Shown one piece after another: positions 36,805 through 46,450 of a stretch of DNA of 64,000 nt. Under the pieces are notes generated by a model. It was given only the letters and a program-made list of their open reading frames with translations, searched no databases and was not told where the DNA came from. Positions within the stretch are counted from its first letter, which is position 1; each line of letters begins with the position of its first letter. Position numbers and translations under genes: made by a program. The DNA is taken from assembly GCA_964410125.1 (NCBI GenBank), contig CAYPGQ010000002.1, positions 1 to 64,000 on the forward strand, given 5' to 3'. Origin of the DNA: G020348385 sp964410125 (GTDB lineage: Bacteria > Acidobacteriota > Aminicenantia > Aminicenantales > Aminicenantaceae).

Positions 36805-38169
36805 ATGAAAGTCATGAAGTTTGGAGGGGGATGCCTGAAGGATTCTCGTCATTTCATGCGAGTCACGGAGATCATCGCCTCAGAAAAAGAGAGGACTGTG
36901 GCAGTCATCTCTGCGATACACGGAGCGACGGACATGCTTGTCGGCGCCATCCAGACGGCCATGAAATCGGAAAAGAGCGTTTCCGAATTCATTCGAACAT
37001 TTCAAAATAAACATGAAATGATTGCAGATGAAGTCCTCAGAGACACCCGCCTGAAGAGGGGCCTCATCGAGAATATCAGAAGCAAAATAGAAAAAATGGG
37101 CCGATTGATGTATGGGATTTCCTACACCGAAGAAATCACCGAATCAGTAAAAGCGCATATTCTGAGCTACGGCGAACGCCTTTCCATCTTGATTCTTTCC
37201 GCCTTGATAAAGGAAAAGAATAAAGAGTCTATCCCCCTGGAAGCCGACAAGATCGGTATCATCACGGACAAATCTTTTGACAACGCCACGGCCCTTTTGC
37301 CCCAGGTGAGAAAAAATCTGGCACAGTGCGTTTTACCCGTTGTCAACACCGGCATTGTTCCCGTGATCACCGGCTATTTCGGGTGTACCGTGGAAGGAAA
37401 AATAACCACTTTCGGTAGGAACGGCTCCGATTACTGCGCAGCGGTTATCGCCGACGGAATCGATGCGTCCCGTCTGGAAATCTGGAAGGATGTCGACGGA
37501 TTCATGAGTGCCGATCCCAGGATTGTCAAAGATGCCAAAAATATCGACAGGCTCTCCTACTACGAGGCTGCGGAGCTCTCTTATTTCGGGGCGAAGATCC
37601 TGTATCCCCGTACCGTTGAGCCGCTGATAAAAAAAGACATACCCCTGCACATTAAAAACATCTACTGCCCGGAACGCGAAGGAACCGTAATCCGCAACGG
37701 CAGCTATGAAAGAACAAAAATCGTCAAAAGCATCACCTACAACAGAGAAATTTCCGTGCTGCGCATCCATGGACCCGGAGTGGGGTACAAGCCCGGAATC
37801 ATCGCGGAGATCGGCCGCATTCTGTCCGACACGGGAATCAACATATATTCAGTCATCACATCCCAGACATGCATCAATCTTCTCTTGGACTTATCCGATT
37901 CCCGCAGAAGCTACGAAGCTTTAAAGAAGTTGGCCGGCGGCGTGATTGAAAGAATCGACCGAGAGGGAAATATAGCGCTGATCGCTGTAGTGGGCAATGG
38001 CCTGTTGAAAAGTAAAGGCGTGGCAGCCAAGGTCTTCTCGGCGGTCGCCGAGGAAAAAATCAACGTGGAGATGATATCGTCAGGGGCCTCTGAAGTCGCT
38101 TATTATTTCATCGTTCAGAAAAAAGATCTTGACAGCGCCGTCAGGGCTGTCCACAGAGAGTTTTTTTAA
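36805..38169 (+). CDS. lysC: Aspartate kinase
   Basis: Phosphorylates aspartate, the entry to lysine, threonine and methionine. 454 aa. KFGGG at residues 5-9, FGRNGSDYCAAVIADGI and EIWKDVDGFMSADPRIV are kinase motifs. Two ACT domains follow from about residue 310 (VLRIHGPGVGYKPGIIAEIG; IALIAVVGNGL), so feedback control by an end product is expected. ATG 36805 is chosen for AAGGAGG 5 nt upstream. An in-frame ATG at 36778 would overlap asd but has no site. Confidence 0.94.
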   Translation: MKVMKFGGGCLKDSRHFMRVTEIIASEKERTVAVISAIHGATDMLVGAIQTAMKSEKSVSEFIRTFQNKHEMIADEVLRDTRLKRGLIENIRSKIEKMGRLMYGISYTEEITESVKAHILSYGERLSILILSALIKEKNKESIPLEADKIGIITDKSFDNATALLPQVRKNLAQCVLPVVNTGIVPVITGYFGCTVEGKITTFGRNGSDYCAAVIADGIDASRLEIWKDVDGFMSADPRIVKDAKNIDRLSYYEAAELSYFGAKILYPRTVEPLIKKDIPLHIKNIYCPEREGTVIRNGSYERTKIVKSITYNREISVLRIHGPGVGYKPGIIAEIGRILSDTGINIYSVITSQTCINLLLDLSDSRRSYEALKKLAGGVIERIDREGNIALIAVVGNGLLKSKGVAAKVFSAVAEEKINVEMISSGASEVAYYFIVQKKDLDSAVRAVHREFF

Positions 38170-38303
38170 TACGATCCTGTTTTCCTTGTCCCAGGGCCCC
38201 TCGGATTTCCCGGACATAGGAAGCCAGCCTATCCTCATGTGCGGCCCGGATGAGCGCACTCCCGACAACGACACGCCTGGGATGCATTGCTGATTCCAAA
38301 TCC

Positions 38304-38331
38304 CACGGCAATGGGCAGGGCCGTGTTTTTT
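38304..38331 (+). terminator. Terminator after lysC
   Basis: CACGGC (38304-38309) pairs with GCCGTG (38320-38325) over a 10-nt loop, followed by six T. It is 135 nt beyond the lysC stop. The remaining gap to 38828 has no gene that I can support. Confidence 0.65.
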
Positions 38332-38828
38332 CTCAATACGGAAATGTTCCTTCCCCGGTTTTTTTCGTTTCCTTTCGAAAATCCTCCTCTTCGTAAGGAA
38401 GGTCGACAATCAGCAAGCCGTCATAATTATTGTGTTCGTATGATTATAGAACTTCGGACTTCGGTTGACATGTTTGTTCCAATAGATAGACTCGGATGGG
38501 CCTTTCGCTGTGAGGATGGATTTCTGAAAAAGAAAAGACGAATGCCTAATTTATATTGAGATCCAAGACCATGTATTAAGTGTAATATAGAAACAATCCG
38601 AGGACATGGAGAAAACGAGACTTGATGCGATAGAAAGGACAGTTGACAATTCTCTTTTCCGGTGAATATAATCCGCGATATAGAAATCGATGCGTATTCT
38701 GTTGGGCTTAGGGTTTGTGGCAAGACTATCGAGTCCTTTTTTTCAGCCCCCTAGATTGACAGCAGGGAGGCATTATCTTCGCAAAAGTTTTGCAGCGGAT
38801 TTATTCATTCCCATATAATGGAGGTGTG

Positions 38829-41606
38829 ATGTTAATAAAGCATGTTCGGCGTTTTCGGTTTTTCATTGTTTTTACAGCTGTTTTTGCCTGGAATCTTTGT
38901 GTTTCCTCTGTATCCGGGCTAGGGCATTCACCGGATCAGATATTGGACGAGGAATATACCCGTCTGATCATGGAGTCTACGACAAGGCCTGAGTTTATCA
39001 GCCCCTTGGTGAATTATCTGCCCAAGTCGGAGGGGATTCCGACGCCCAAAGATGTTCTGGGCTATATTGTCGGCTCCGCTGGAAAGTTGACGTATTATGA
39101 TGATATTTTAAAATATATGAATGCATTGGCCGATGCCAGTGACCGGGTGAAAGTCCTGCCCATCGGCAAAACCGGCGAGGGCAGGGAGATGGTGATCGTT
39201 GTCATTTCCGAGAGCGGCACCATGGACCGGCTGGACGAGCACAAAAGCCTGCTCAGCCGTCTGGCGGATCCCCGGATCGTGAAAACAGAAGCCCAGGCGG
39301 ACGAGATCATCTCCAGGGTAAAGCCAGTCTACTGGCTGACTCAGAACCTGCATTCTTCGGAAAGCGGTTCCTCCGAAACATGCATGGAGCTGGCCTATCG
39401 TTTGGCGGTGGATGAAAGCCCCATGATCAAGCGGATCAGGGATAACATGATCATCTTGATTACGCCCTCCGCCGAACCGGACGGGCACGATAAATATACC
39501 GACTGGTTTTACAAGTATAACCGGGATGTCAAGAAAAGAGACAAACTCACCAATGTCCCCTATTGGGGAAAATACGATCTGCATGACAACAATCGAGACA
39601 TGATCACGATGTCTCAACCGGAGATGCAAAATGTCGCCGACACGTTTTTTCAATGGCATCCGGCCGTCCTGCAGGATAATCACGAGTCCGGATTCCTGTT
39701 CTACGTTTCATCGGCCAACGGGCCATCTAACTTTCATCCCAGCCTGGGAAGTGACATCAACCTGCTGGCCTGGTTCGAGGTCTCTCAGATGACAGGGTTC
39801 GCGATGCCCGGGGTGTATACCCATGATTTCGGGAACACCATGTGGAGCCCCAATTTCATGGCATCCATCGCCCCCAGCCATCACGCCCTTTTCCATTTTT
39901 ATGAAACGCTGGGAAACGGGGCCGGACAAACCTTTGAGAGAGAACTCCCCGATAGAAGCCGGAAAGAGGAGTGGTACCGGCCGATCGCACCGCCGGAAAA
40001 GTTCCTTTGGTCCATGAGGAACAATGTCAACTACCAGCAGACCGGAGACATCCTGGCCTTTTATGCCTTTGCCTCCAACAAGGAGTTCTTCCTGAAAAAC
40101 TTTTGGAAACGGGGATATGACTCCTATACCAAGGGTAACAATGAACCTCCCTATGCCTACTTGATTCCCGCGGGGCAGAAGGATCCGCTGGATACAGCAT
40201 ACTTGATTAACGTGCTTCTGAAACACAGAATCGAGGTTCACCGTCTCAAATCCGATATCAAGATTGAGGAAGGATGCTTTTCGGCCGGATCTTACGTGGT
40301 TCGAATGGATCAACCTTACCGGAATTTGGCGGAGATGCTTTTTGGAATGCAGGAATATCCTCAAGGTCCCGATGTCCGACGGGTTTACGACGATGCCGGA
40401 TGGACTCTGGGCCTACACATGGACGTAAAAACCGCAGAGATCAAGGACAAGGCCATTTTTGATGCGAAAGTAGATCAGGTTAAGGAGGCGGTGAAACCGA
40501 AAGGAGAAATACTGGGTAATAAAACGTCTGGAGCCTATATTTTTAAAAACGGCACAATCAATTCTCTTCTGACCGCGCGCATGAAATTAAAGGATTTCCG
40601 CGCCCTGGCTTCGGAAGAGGCTTTTTCCGTCCAAAAGCAGGAATTCGATGCCGGTTCGATGATATTTCCGGTCGAGGGAGCCGACTCAGAAATCCATACC
40701 GCCGTCTCCGCGGTATGCGAGGAGTTGGGATTAAAGGCCTTTGCAGTCAAAGAGATTCCGGAAATGAAAACCCATGAGCTCGAGGTTCCTCGAATCGCGA
40801 TCTTCCATACCTGGTTCAGCACCCAGGATGACGGATGGGCTCGTTTTGCCTTTGATCAGCTCGAGATTCCTTATGCCTATATTGATAAAGACGATCTGCG
40901 CCAAGGGGGTTTGAAGGACCGGTTCGATGTGATCTATTTCGGTAACTGCGGCGGCCGTACCGGAGGGGATATCATCAATGGGCTTGATCCCGAACACCGC
41001 GGGTCCCTGGCCTATGTCCGTTCGCAGGAGTTTAAACACTTGGGAATACCCGACTCCAGTGAAGATATCACCGGCGGAATGGGATTGGAAGGACTCCTGA
41101 ATCTTCGTAAATTTGTCCACCATGGAGGGCTGTTGATACTGGTCCAGAATCCGGTAAGGTTGGTTTTGGATTTTGGGCTGGTGCGAAACCTGCGAACAGC
41201 TAGTCCGGGTGCCGGATTCGCCAATCCCGGGTCCCTGCTGTGCGGAGAAGTTGTCAACCGCAACCATCCCGCAGTTTACGGGTATGATGATGAACCCCCA
41301 ATTTACCGCCGCCAATCCGGCCCACTTTTAAGCATCCCCAAGGATCTCGAGAAATATGTGGTGCTCAAATATACGGCGAAGGGAAAATTGTGTCTCAGCG
41401 GTATGGTCGCCCAGGAAAATACGCTGAAGGGAAAGGCCGCAATTTTAGATGTTCCCGTCGGTGAAGGCCGGATCATGATGTTCACTTTCAATCCGCTGTG
41501 GCGCGATACCAGTCATGGCAATTACATGTTCGTCTTCAATTCCATCCTCAATTTCAACGATTTGGATGTGGCACCGCCGGAGGAAAAAAAAGAAGGGAAC
41601 GAATAA
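38829..41606 (+). CDS. Exported M14-type zinc carboxypeptidase family protein
   Basis: 925 aa. Signal peptide in residues 1-30 (MLIKHVRRFRFFIVFTAVFA...). Zinc ligands fit H175-x2-E178 in NLHSSESGSSETCMELAYRL and the later His in LQDNHESGFLFYVS. ITPSAEPDGHD and DNNRDM are also M14-like. The C-terminal 400 residues are a separate glutamine-amidotransferase-like/beta region with no motif I can name. Likely periplasmic or secreted. ATG 38829 has GGAGG 4-8 nt upstream. Confidence 0.85.
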   Translation: MLIKHVRRFRFFIVFTAVFAWNLCVSSVSGLGHSPDQILDEEYTRLIMESTTRPEFISPLVNYLPKSEGIPTPKDVLGYIVGSAGKLTYYDDILKYMNALADASDRVKVLPIGKTGEGREMVIVVISESGTMDRLDEHKSLLSRLADPRIVKTEAQADEIISRVKPVYWLTQNLHSSESGSSETCMELAYRLAVDESPMIKRIRDNMIILITPSAEPDGHDKYTDWFYKYNRDVKKRDKLTNVPYWGKYDLHDNNRDMITMSQPEMQNVADTFFQWHPAVLQDNHESGFLFYVSSANGPSNFHPSLGSDINLLAWFEVSQMTGFAMPGVYTHDFGNTMWSPNFMASIAPSHHALFHFYETLGNGAGQTFERELPDRSRKEEWYRPIAPPEKFLWSMRNNVNYQQTGDILAFYAFASNKEFFLKNFWKRGYDSYTKGNNEPPYAYLIPAGQKDPLDTAYLINVLLKHRIEVHRLKSDIKIEEGCFSAGSYVVRMDQPYRNLAEMLFGMQEYPQGPDVRRVYDDAGWTLGLHMDVKTAEIKDKAIFDAKVDQVKEAVKPKGEILGNKTSGAYIFKNGTINSLLTARMKLKDFRALASEEAFSVQKQEFDAGSMIFPVEGADSEIHTAVSAVCEELGLKAFAVKEIPEMKTHELEVPRIAIFHTWFSTQDDGWARFAFDQLEIPYAYIDKDDLRQGGLKDRFDVIYFGNCGGRTGGDIINGLDPEHRGSLAYVRSQEFKHLGIPDSSEDITGGMGLEGLLNLRKFVHHGGLLILVQNPVRLVLDFGLVRNLRTASPGAGFANPGSLLCGEVVNRNHPAVYGYDDEPPIYRRQSGPLLSIPKDLEKYVVLKYTAKGKLCLSGMVAQENTLKGKAAILDVPVGEGRIMMFTFNPLWRDTSHGNYMFVFNSILNFNDLDVAPPEEKKEGNE

Positions 41607-41728
41607 GCGATTTTTATGGATTGGAATCCCCGGCATATACAGCGAAACTGAAGAAATTCCTGCAGTCCGGTCCGCATTGTATTGCCGCATGCCAAGAATT
41701 CATCCATTATTCTAACTATAATGCTTGT

Positions 41729-41758
41729 TTGACTTTTTTTTTGATTTGGGATTACAAT
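41729..41758 (+). promoter_or_regulatory. Promoter of the methyl-transfer genes
   Basis: TTGACT (41729-41734), 18 nt, TACAAT (41753-41758); start near 41765. The short leader leaves no room for a SAM or cobalamin riboswitch. Confidence 0.55.
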
Positions 41759-41813
41759 CTTTGGATAATCATTTTCAATTTCTCTGTGGAGGCATAAAAT
41801 AAAGAAGAAATTT

Positions 41814-43649
41814 TTGGATTTGATCCGCGAGCATGTCCTCCTTTGCGATGGGGCCATGGGGACCATGCTCTACAACAAAGGATTCTACATCAATTCCTGC
41901 TTTGACGAGCTCAACCTCACTAACCCTGATGTTGTTAAAGGTGTCCACAGAGAATATGCGCAGAGTGGTGTTGATATTGTCGAAACAAATACTTTTGGTG
42001 CTAATCGCCATAAATTGCATAAATATGGACTCGAGGATAAAGTTGCGGAAATTAACCGCTCGGGCGCACAAATTGCCAGAGAAGCGGTTGGAGATGACAT
42101 AATAATAGCTGGTTCCATAGGACCTCTTGGGACGAAAATTGAACCTTGGGGCCCTACTTCCATTGACGAAGCCAAAGAAGCTTTCAGCGAACAAGCACAA
42201 GCTCTACTTGAAGGGGATGTGGATCTTTTTATTCTCGAAACTTTTTCTGATATTAATGAAATTCATCAAGCCATTAGAGCAGTGCAAGGATTGGGGCAAC
42301 CATCAACAATTATTGCTCAAATGACAATTGATGAAGATGGAAGCAGCCTTTATGGAACAACACCAGAAGTTTTTACAAAAAAACTGGAAGAATGGAAAGT
42401 TCATGTGATAGGAGTAAATTGCAGTGTAGGTCCTTCCCATATGCATCAATGCATAGAAGAGATGTCTAAGATGACTAAACTTCCTCTTTCGGCTATGCCA
42501 AACGCAGGAATTCCAAGAGAAGTTGAAGGAAGGAATATTTATCTGTGTTCTCCAGAATATATGGCTGAATATGCTAAACGCTTTATTCTAAGCGGAGTGA
42601 AATTAGTGGGGGGATGTTGTGGAACGACTCCCGCCCACATAAAAGCGATGCGAGCAGCTATCAAAGCTTTTCAGCCCCCTGCAAAAAAGAAAATTCAAAT
42701 CTCTTTTCCTGTTGAAGACAGAGAAGAAGAAAAAAAAGTTCCAGTCGCGAGCAAGTCAAAAATGGCTCAAATGCTTGTGAATAAAGAATTTGTGAGCAGC
42801 ATTGAAATAGTTCCCCCAAGAGGTCATGATGCTACCAAGGCCATGCAAATTGTTCACTCACTCGAAAAAGAAGGTATTGACTGCATTAATATTCCCGATG
42901 GACCTCGCGCGAGCGCCCGCATGAGTCCGATGGCCCTGGCTTCTATCCTTCACACAAAAACTGAAATTGAGCCCATTCTCCACTACACCTGTCGTGACAG
43001 GAACCTTCTAGGGATGCAATCTGATCTTCTCGGAATTTACGCTCAAGGGATAAGAAACATTCTCATCCTGACCGGCGATCCACCGAAGCTCGGCGATTAT
43101 CCAGACGCCACGGCTGTGTTTGATGTTGATTCTATCGGACTCACAAACTTTGTCAGCTACTTGAATAAAGGCGTCGATATTGGCGGAAGAAAATTGTCCG
43201 AACCAACGAGATTTTACATGGGAGTTGGCGCAAATCCTGGAGCTATCAATCTTGATTATGAAGTATCACGATTTGAACGGAAGGTCGAGGCAGGAGCGGA
43301 GTTTGCGATAACTCAATCCGTTTATGATATTCGGATACTCGAAAATTTTTTGAAAAGAATAGACCGTTGCCGTATCCCCATTTTAGGAGGGATATGGCCA
43401 TTATTCAGTTTAAGAAACGCAGAGTTTATGCATAATGAAGTCCCAGGAGCAACTGTCCCTTCAGAAACAATGGATAGGATGAAAAAAGCCCAGGAAATCA
43501 GCTCTGAGAAAGCCAGGCAGGAGGGAGTGGCCATCGCACAGGAAGTCCTTTTTGAACTGAAAGAAATGGTGGAAGGCGTGCAGATCAGCGCGCCATTAGG
43601 GAAGTATGAATTAGCTCTCGAAGTTCTCAAATCATTAAAAATTAGCTGA
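41814..43649 (+). CDS. Homocysteine S-methyltransferase / methylenetetrahydrofolate reductase fusion
   Basis: 611 aa, like B. subtilis YitJ. Residues 1-290 are the methyltransferase (DGAMGTMLYNKGF; zinc Cys in GVNCSVGP and GGCCGTTPAHI). About 310-605 is the TIM-barrel reductase (SIEIVPPRGHDATKAM, HYTCRDRNLLGMQ, ILTGDPPKLGDYP). TTG 41814 is the first standard start, but GGAGG (41788-41792) is 21 nt away. An ATA at 41799, 6 nt after that site, would give KKKFLDLIREHV, a more natural N-terminus. Codon use is more AT-rich than in the M14 gene before it. Confidence 0.92.
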   Translation: MDLIREHVLLCDGAMGTMLYNKGFYINSCFDELNLTNPDVVKGVHREYAQSGVDIVETNTFGANRHKLHKYGLEDKVAEINRSGAQIAREAVGDDIIIAGSIGPLGTKIEPWGPTSIDEAKEAFSEQAQALLEGDVDLFILETFSDINEIHQAIRAVQGLGQPSTIIAQMTIDEDGSSLYGTTPEVFTKKLEEWKVHVIGVNCSVGPSHMHQCIEEMSKMTKLPLSAMPNAGIPREVEGRNIYLCSPEYMAEYAKRFILSGVKLVGGCCGTTPAHIKAMRAAIKAFQPPAKKKIQISFPVEDREEEKKVPVASKSKMAQMLVNKEFVSSIEIVPPRGHDATKAMQIVHSLEKEGIDCINIPDGPRASARMSPMALASILHTKTEIEPILHYTCRDRNLLGMQSDLLGIYAQGIRNILILTGDPPKLGDYPDATAVFDVDSIGLTNFVSYLNKGVDIGGRKLSEPTRFYMGVGANPGAINLDYEVSRFERKVEAGAEFAITQSVYDIRILENFLKRIDRCRIPILGGIWPLFSLRNAEFMHNEVPGATVPSETMDRMKKAQEISSEKARQEGVAIAQEVLFELKEMVEGVQISAPLGKYELALEVLKSLKIS

Positions 43650-43711
43650 TCTTTATGGAATATCAATTTTATACGGTCAACTGATATAAGAGACTTGTGG
43701 AAAAAGCGTAT

Positions 43712-43760
43712 ACTCCCTATTATAGGAGTTAAGACTAAAATGGATTACGAAAAATGGTGA
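43712..43760 (+). promoter_or_regulatory. Hairpin over a Shine-Dalgarno and 6-codon leader ORF
   Basis: ACTC-C-CTA (43712-43719) can pair with TAGGAGT (43723-43729), sequestering AGGAG (43724-43728). That site is 11 nt before ATG 43740, which opens a six-codon frame (MDYEKW, stop 43758-43760) overlapping the next gene's ATG 43754. This suggests coupled or gated translation; inference only. Confidence 0.4.
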
Positions 43761-44545
43761 TCATTGGAGAAAGGTTGAATTCCAGCAGGGCACAAGTTTA
43801 TAAGGCTTTAGCCCAGAGAGACGAGGCTTATCTTATTGAAGAAGCTCAAAAGCAGAAAGCAGCTGGAGCTGGCTATATAGATCTGAACACAGCAGCGTTA
43901 TTGGATGAGGAAATTCAAACGCTCAGATGGGCAATCCCGCTTCTTCAAAATAAATTGACAATTTCTCTCTCGATTGACACACCAAATCATAAAGCGATAG
44001 AGGAGGGATTGAGCCTTCATAAAGGACAGGCTCTTTTGAACTCTTTAACTGGAGAAAAGGAGAGGATTAATAATTTACTTCCGCTTATAAAAAAATACAG
44101 GCCTGGTGTGGTTGTCCTGTGCCTTGATGATGAAGGGATTCCAAACAATCCAAAAAAGAAACTCTCAATTGCTCAGCGAATGGTAGAATTTCTAAAAAAA
44201 GAAGGCGTTAGTCCTGAAGATATTTTCATTGATCCCCTTGTGCATTCCATCGGAGTAGATCAAGATGCAGCCAATCTTTTTCTGGACTCCCTGAGAATAA
44301 TAAAGAAAAACTTGCCAGGGATTAAAACCATTGCGGGAATAAGCAACATCTCTTTTGGACTCCCAAGGAGAAGATTACTGAACAGGACATTCCTCGTCTT
44401 AGCTCTCCATAACGGGTTGGATGCTGCCATTATAGATCCTCTTGATAGACAACTTATTTCTTGCATCCATTCTACTCAGGCTCTTTTAGGAAAAGATCCT
44501 TTTCTTAAAAGGTACCTATCCTTTATAAGAAGTAATGTTGGTTAA
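43754..44545 (+). CDS. AcsE-like methyltetrahydrofolate methyltransferase (pterin-binding fold)
   Basis: 263 aa of the dihydropteroate-synthase-like TIM barrel used by methyl-THF:corrinoid methyltransferases and MetH. It shows IIGERLNSSRAQVYKAL, AGAGYIDLNTAAL, LSIDTPNHKAIEEGL, DIFIDPLVHSIGVD and GISNISFGLPRRRLLNRTFL. It follows the homocysteine methyltransferase/reductase fusion and probably joins the same one-carbon route; the corrinoid partner is not in the window. Confidence 0.88.
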   Translation: MVIIGERLNSSRAQVYKALAQRDEAYLIEEAQKQKAAGAGYIDLNTAALLDEEIQTLRWAIPLLQNKLTISLSIDTPNHKAIEEGLSLHKGQALLNSLTGEKERINNLLPLIKKYRPGVVVLCLDDEGIPNNPKKKLSIAQRMVEFLKKEGVSPEDIFIDPLVHSIGVDQDAANLFLDSLRIIKKNLPGIKTIAGISNISFGLPRRRLLNRTFLVLALHNGLDAAIIDPLDRQLISCIHSTQALLGKDPFLKRYLSFIRSNVG

Positions 44546-44616
44546 AGGTCAATAATGAAAAAATGAAGACAAAGCAATAGGGACGGTTAAACGTCAGGCT
44601 TCGAAATAGACTCCGC

Positions 44617-44700
44617 CTCAGAAATACTCCCCCTTCTCCTTGGCTGCCATCAGGAGTTCCTGGTGCTCATTTTGAGGCGGTGGCGGGCGTTCGGCATCAA
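44617..44700 (-). pseudogene. IS91-like transposase 3' fragment, copy E
   Basis: Minus strand encodes FDAERPPPPQNEHQELLMAA then KEKGEYF and a stop, the best-preserved C-terminus of the family here. It is fused directly to an IS3-type relic on its upstream side. Confidence 0.75.
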
Positions 44701-44702
44701 AG

Positions 44703-44900
44703 GTGAACGAATGATCCTATCGATAACTTTGCCAGCCTCTAGAAAGGCTTTCTTCCATTTGAAAAACATGGTGGGATGGATTCCCTCCTTGTGGCAGAGG
44801 TCTGTGATACTCTCTTCTCCTCTGCTGTGAACTTGCGTCGGGTTTTGCGTTTGGTCTCCCGAACAATGGATTCAGGTAAAATTTTAAATTTTTTCTCATT
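44703..44900 (-). pseudogene. IS3-family orfA (HTH) relic
   Basis: Minus strand: RETKRKTRRKFTAEEK in one frame, then LCHKEGIHPTMFFKWKKAFL and EAGKVIDR in another. This is the start and helix-turn-helix of IS3-group orfA proteins with a frameshift near 44800. No orfB remains. The frame runs into copy E, showing nested insertions. Confidence 0.75.
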
Positions 44901-44914
44901 CAAACCTAGAAGGC

Positions 44915-46378
44915 TTATTTATTGGTACCTCCAAAACTATGCTGCTTTCCATTCAGGTAAAAATTTGCCTTATCCTCTTCTTTGATCTCAAAGGTTAATA
45001 TACCATCGCCATTTTGATCTATCTCGAATATTTCCTTTACCTTCGCCAAGACAGCGTCGATTTCTTCAGGTGGAAATAATTGCTCTGCCTTAAGCTTTTG
45101 TCCTATCTCTTCAACATTGAATATTTTAACCGTTGCTTTTCCGACTGGAGGTCCCATGCGGATAAACTGAAATTTCCCTTCTGCCTCAATTTTGCCGAGT
45201 TTATGCTCAAGCGGCGATAGAGATACAAATATAACAGGTTTTGATTGCATGAGATTTCCTACAAGAGAACGGCCTTTCATGCCCATCTGCTGCTCTAGAG
45301 CAGGTTCCTTGGAAGTACTCAATGATTGCGCTGTCTTGATGATGTCTATGTATGCCTGGAAAATTTCAGGATGTAATCCTTCAATGGAAAAATTGAGATT
45401 CATTTTAGTGAGATCGGTGAAGGTTTCTATTTCTTTTTTCTCAAGACCGGATACATTAAGTGCTCCTATACTCAAGTCATAACCAAATTTAAATGCATCT
45501 TTCCCGGATGTAGGCTTGAGATAATAGGAAACATCCATGTTTTCCAGGCCGGCATCAATATCGCCCTTAGGCATTCTCAATGATATTTGCATGTTTTCCA
45601 AACTAGATTTTAATTCTAGAGGAGATTTGCCGTCTTCAAGCAACTGAGAAAAAATAGAACCTGATTCTTCATGTTTAATAAATGCGGTTAAAACTTCAGG
45701 AGCGAGCGCTGTAAGACTCTTCACATTTATAAGCGAACCGGTCACCATATATTTACCTTTTTTTGAGACTACATTAAACTCGAATTTTACATCATCAACC
45801 GAGATGCCTTTGGGTTGATTTGTAGCCAGCAGTTGAGTTGTCAATTCGATAAAACTCTGACTTTTCGTATCCAGCAGAGGGCTCAAGATATAGTTTTCAA
45901 AAGTTATGTTACCGATATCAAAAGAGAGATTTATCTCTGGAATCTGTTCAATTTCTTTCTTTTTTTCTTCTTCGAGTTCCAGATTCTGGACAAACTTTTT
46001 CATATCTAGAGAAAGATTTATTCCTACAGCAGAAAGAATCTCACAATAGCCTTTAGTAGGATCATAAAGGAATACTAATTCCTCCATTCTTATTGGCAGC
46101 TCGAATTCTGGAAATGGTATGTCTAGATGTTTATAAACTTCGGTATTAATTGAAAAGTTGGGTTTCTTTAAAATAACCCGGTAGTGGCCTTTTTTTACCA
46201 GTTCGGATGTAATATTTACACTGTCGGCTTGGATCTTTAATCCAAAAGGCGAATCACTGATTTTCTGCAAAAATCCCTGGACTTCATCCGTGTTCAACTT
46301 GCGGGGGGATTTTGTGCAAGCAAAAATCAGGATAATCATAAAGGCAGAAAATCCTATTGCAGCAATTTTTTTCTTCAT
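44915..46378 (-). CDS. Lipoprotein of unknown function with an EF-hand-like loop
   Basis: 487 aa. N-terminal MKKKIAAIGFSAFMIILIFAC is a lipoprotein signal with Cys21. The body alternates short strands with amphipathic segments (repeated LENMQISLRMPKGDIDAGLE, LTKMNLNFSIEGLHPEIFQA), somewhat like YdgA/DUF945-type proteins. Near the end DQNGDGILTFE is an EF-hand-like calcium loop. AGGAGG precedes ATG 46378. I do not recognise the family. AT-rich relative to neighbours. Confidence 0.72.
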   Translation of the reverse strand: MKKKIAAIGFSAFMIILIFACTKSPRKLNTDEVQGFLQKISDSPFGLKIQADSVNITSELVKKGHYRVILKKPNFSINTEVYKHLDIPFPEFELPIRMEELVFLYDPTKGYCEILSAVGINLSLDMKKFVQNLELEEEKKKEIEQIPEINLSFDIGNITFENYILSPLLDTKSQSFIELTTQLLATNQPKGISVDDVKFEFNVVSKKGKYMVTGSLINVKSLTALAPEVLTAFIKHEESGSIFSQLLEDGKSPLELKSSLENMQISLRMPKGDIDAGLENMDVSYYLKPTSGKDAFKFGYDLSIGALNVSGLEKKEIETFTDLTKMNLNFSIEGLHPEIFQAYIDIIKTAQSLSTSKEPALEQQMGMKGRSLVGNLMQSKPVIFVSLSPLEHKLGKIEAEGKFQFIRMGPPVGKATVKIFNVEEIGQKLKAEQLFPPEEIDAVLAKVKEIFEIDQNGDGILTFEIKEEDKANFYLNGKQHSFGGTNK

Positions 46379-46450
46379 TTTTTCCTCCTTTAAACTTAAA
46401 AAGATACCGTCATAATTATTTTCGAACAGCCAGTGTTAAAGTTCAATATT

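Noticed and set aside
38790..38829. TATAAT at 38814-38819 with TTGCAG 18 nt upstream, suggesting a leaderless M14 peptidase mRNA
   Set aside because: A clear GGAGG lies between the box and ATG 38829; a start near 38826 would remove it, so an upstream promoter is more likely.
41607..41813. Possible SAM or cobalamin riboswitch before the methyl-transfer genes
   Set aside because: The predicted leader is only about 35-50 nt and no riboswitch helices were seen.
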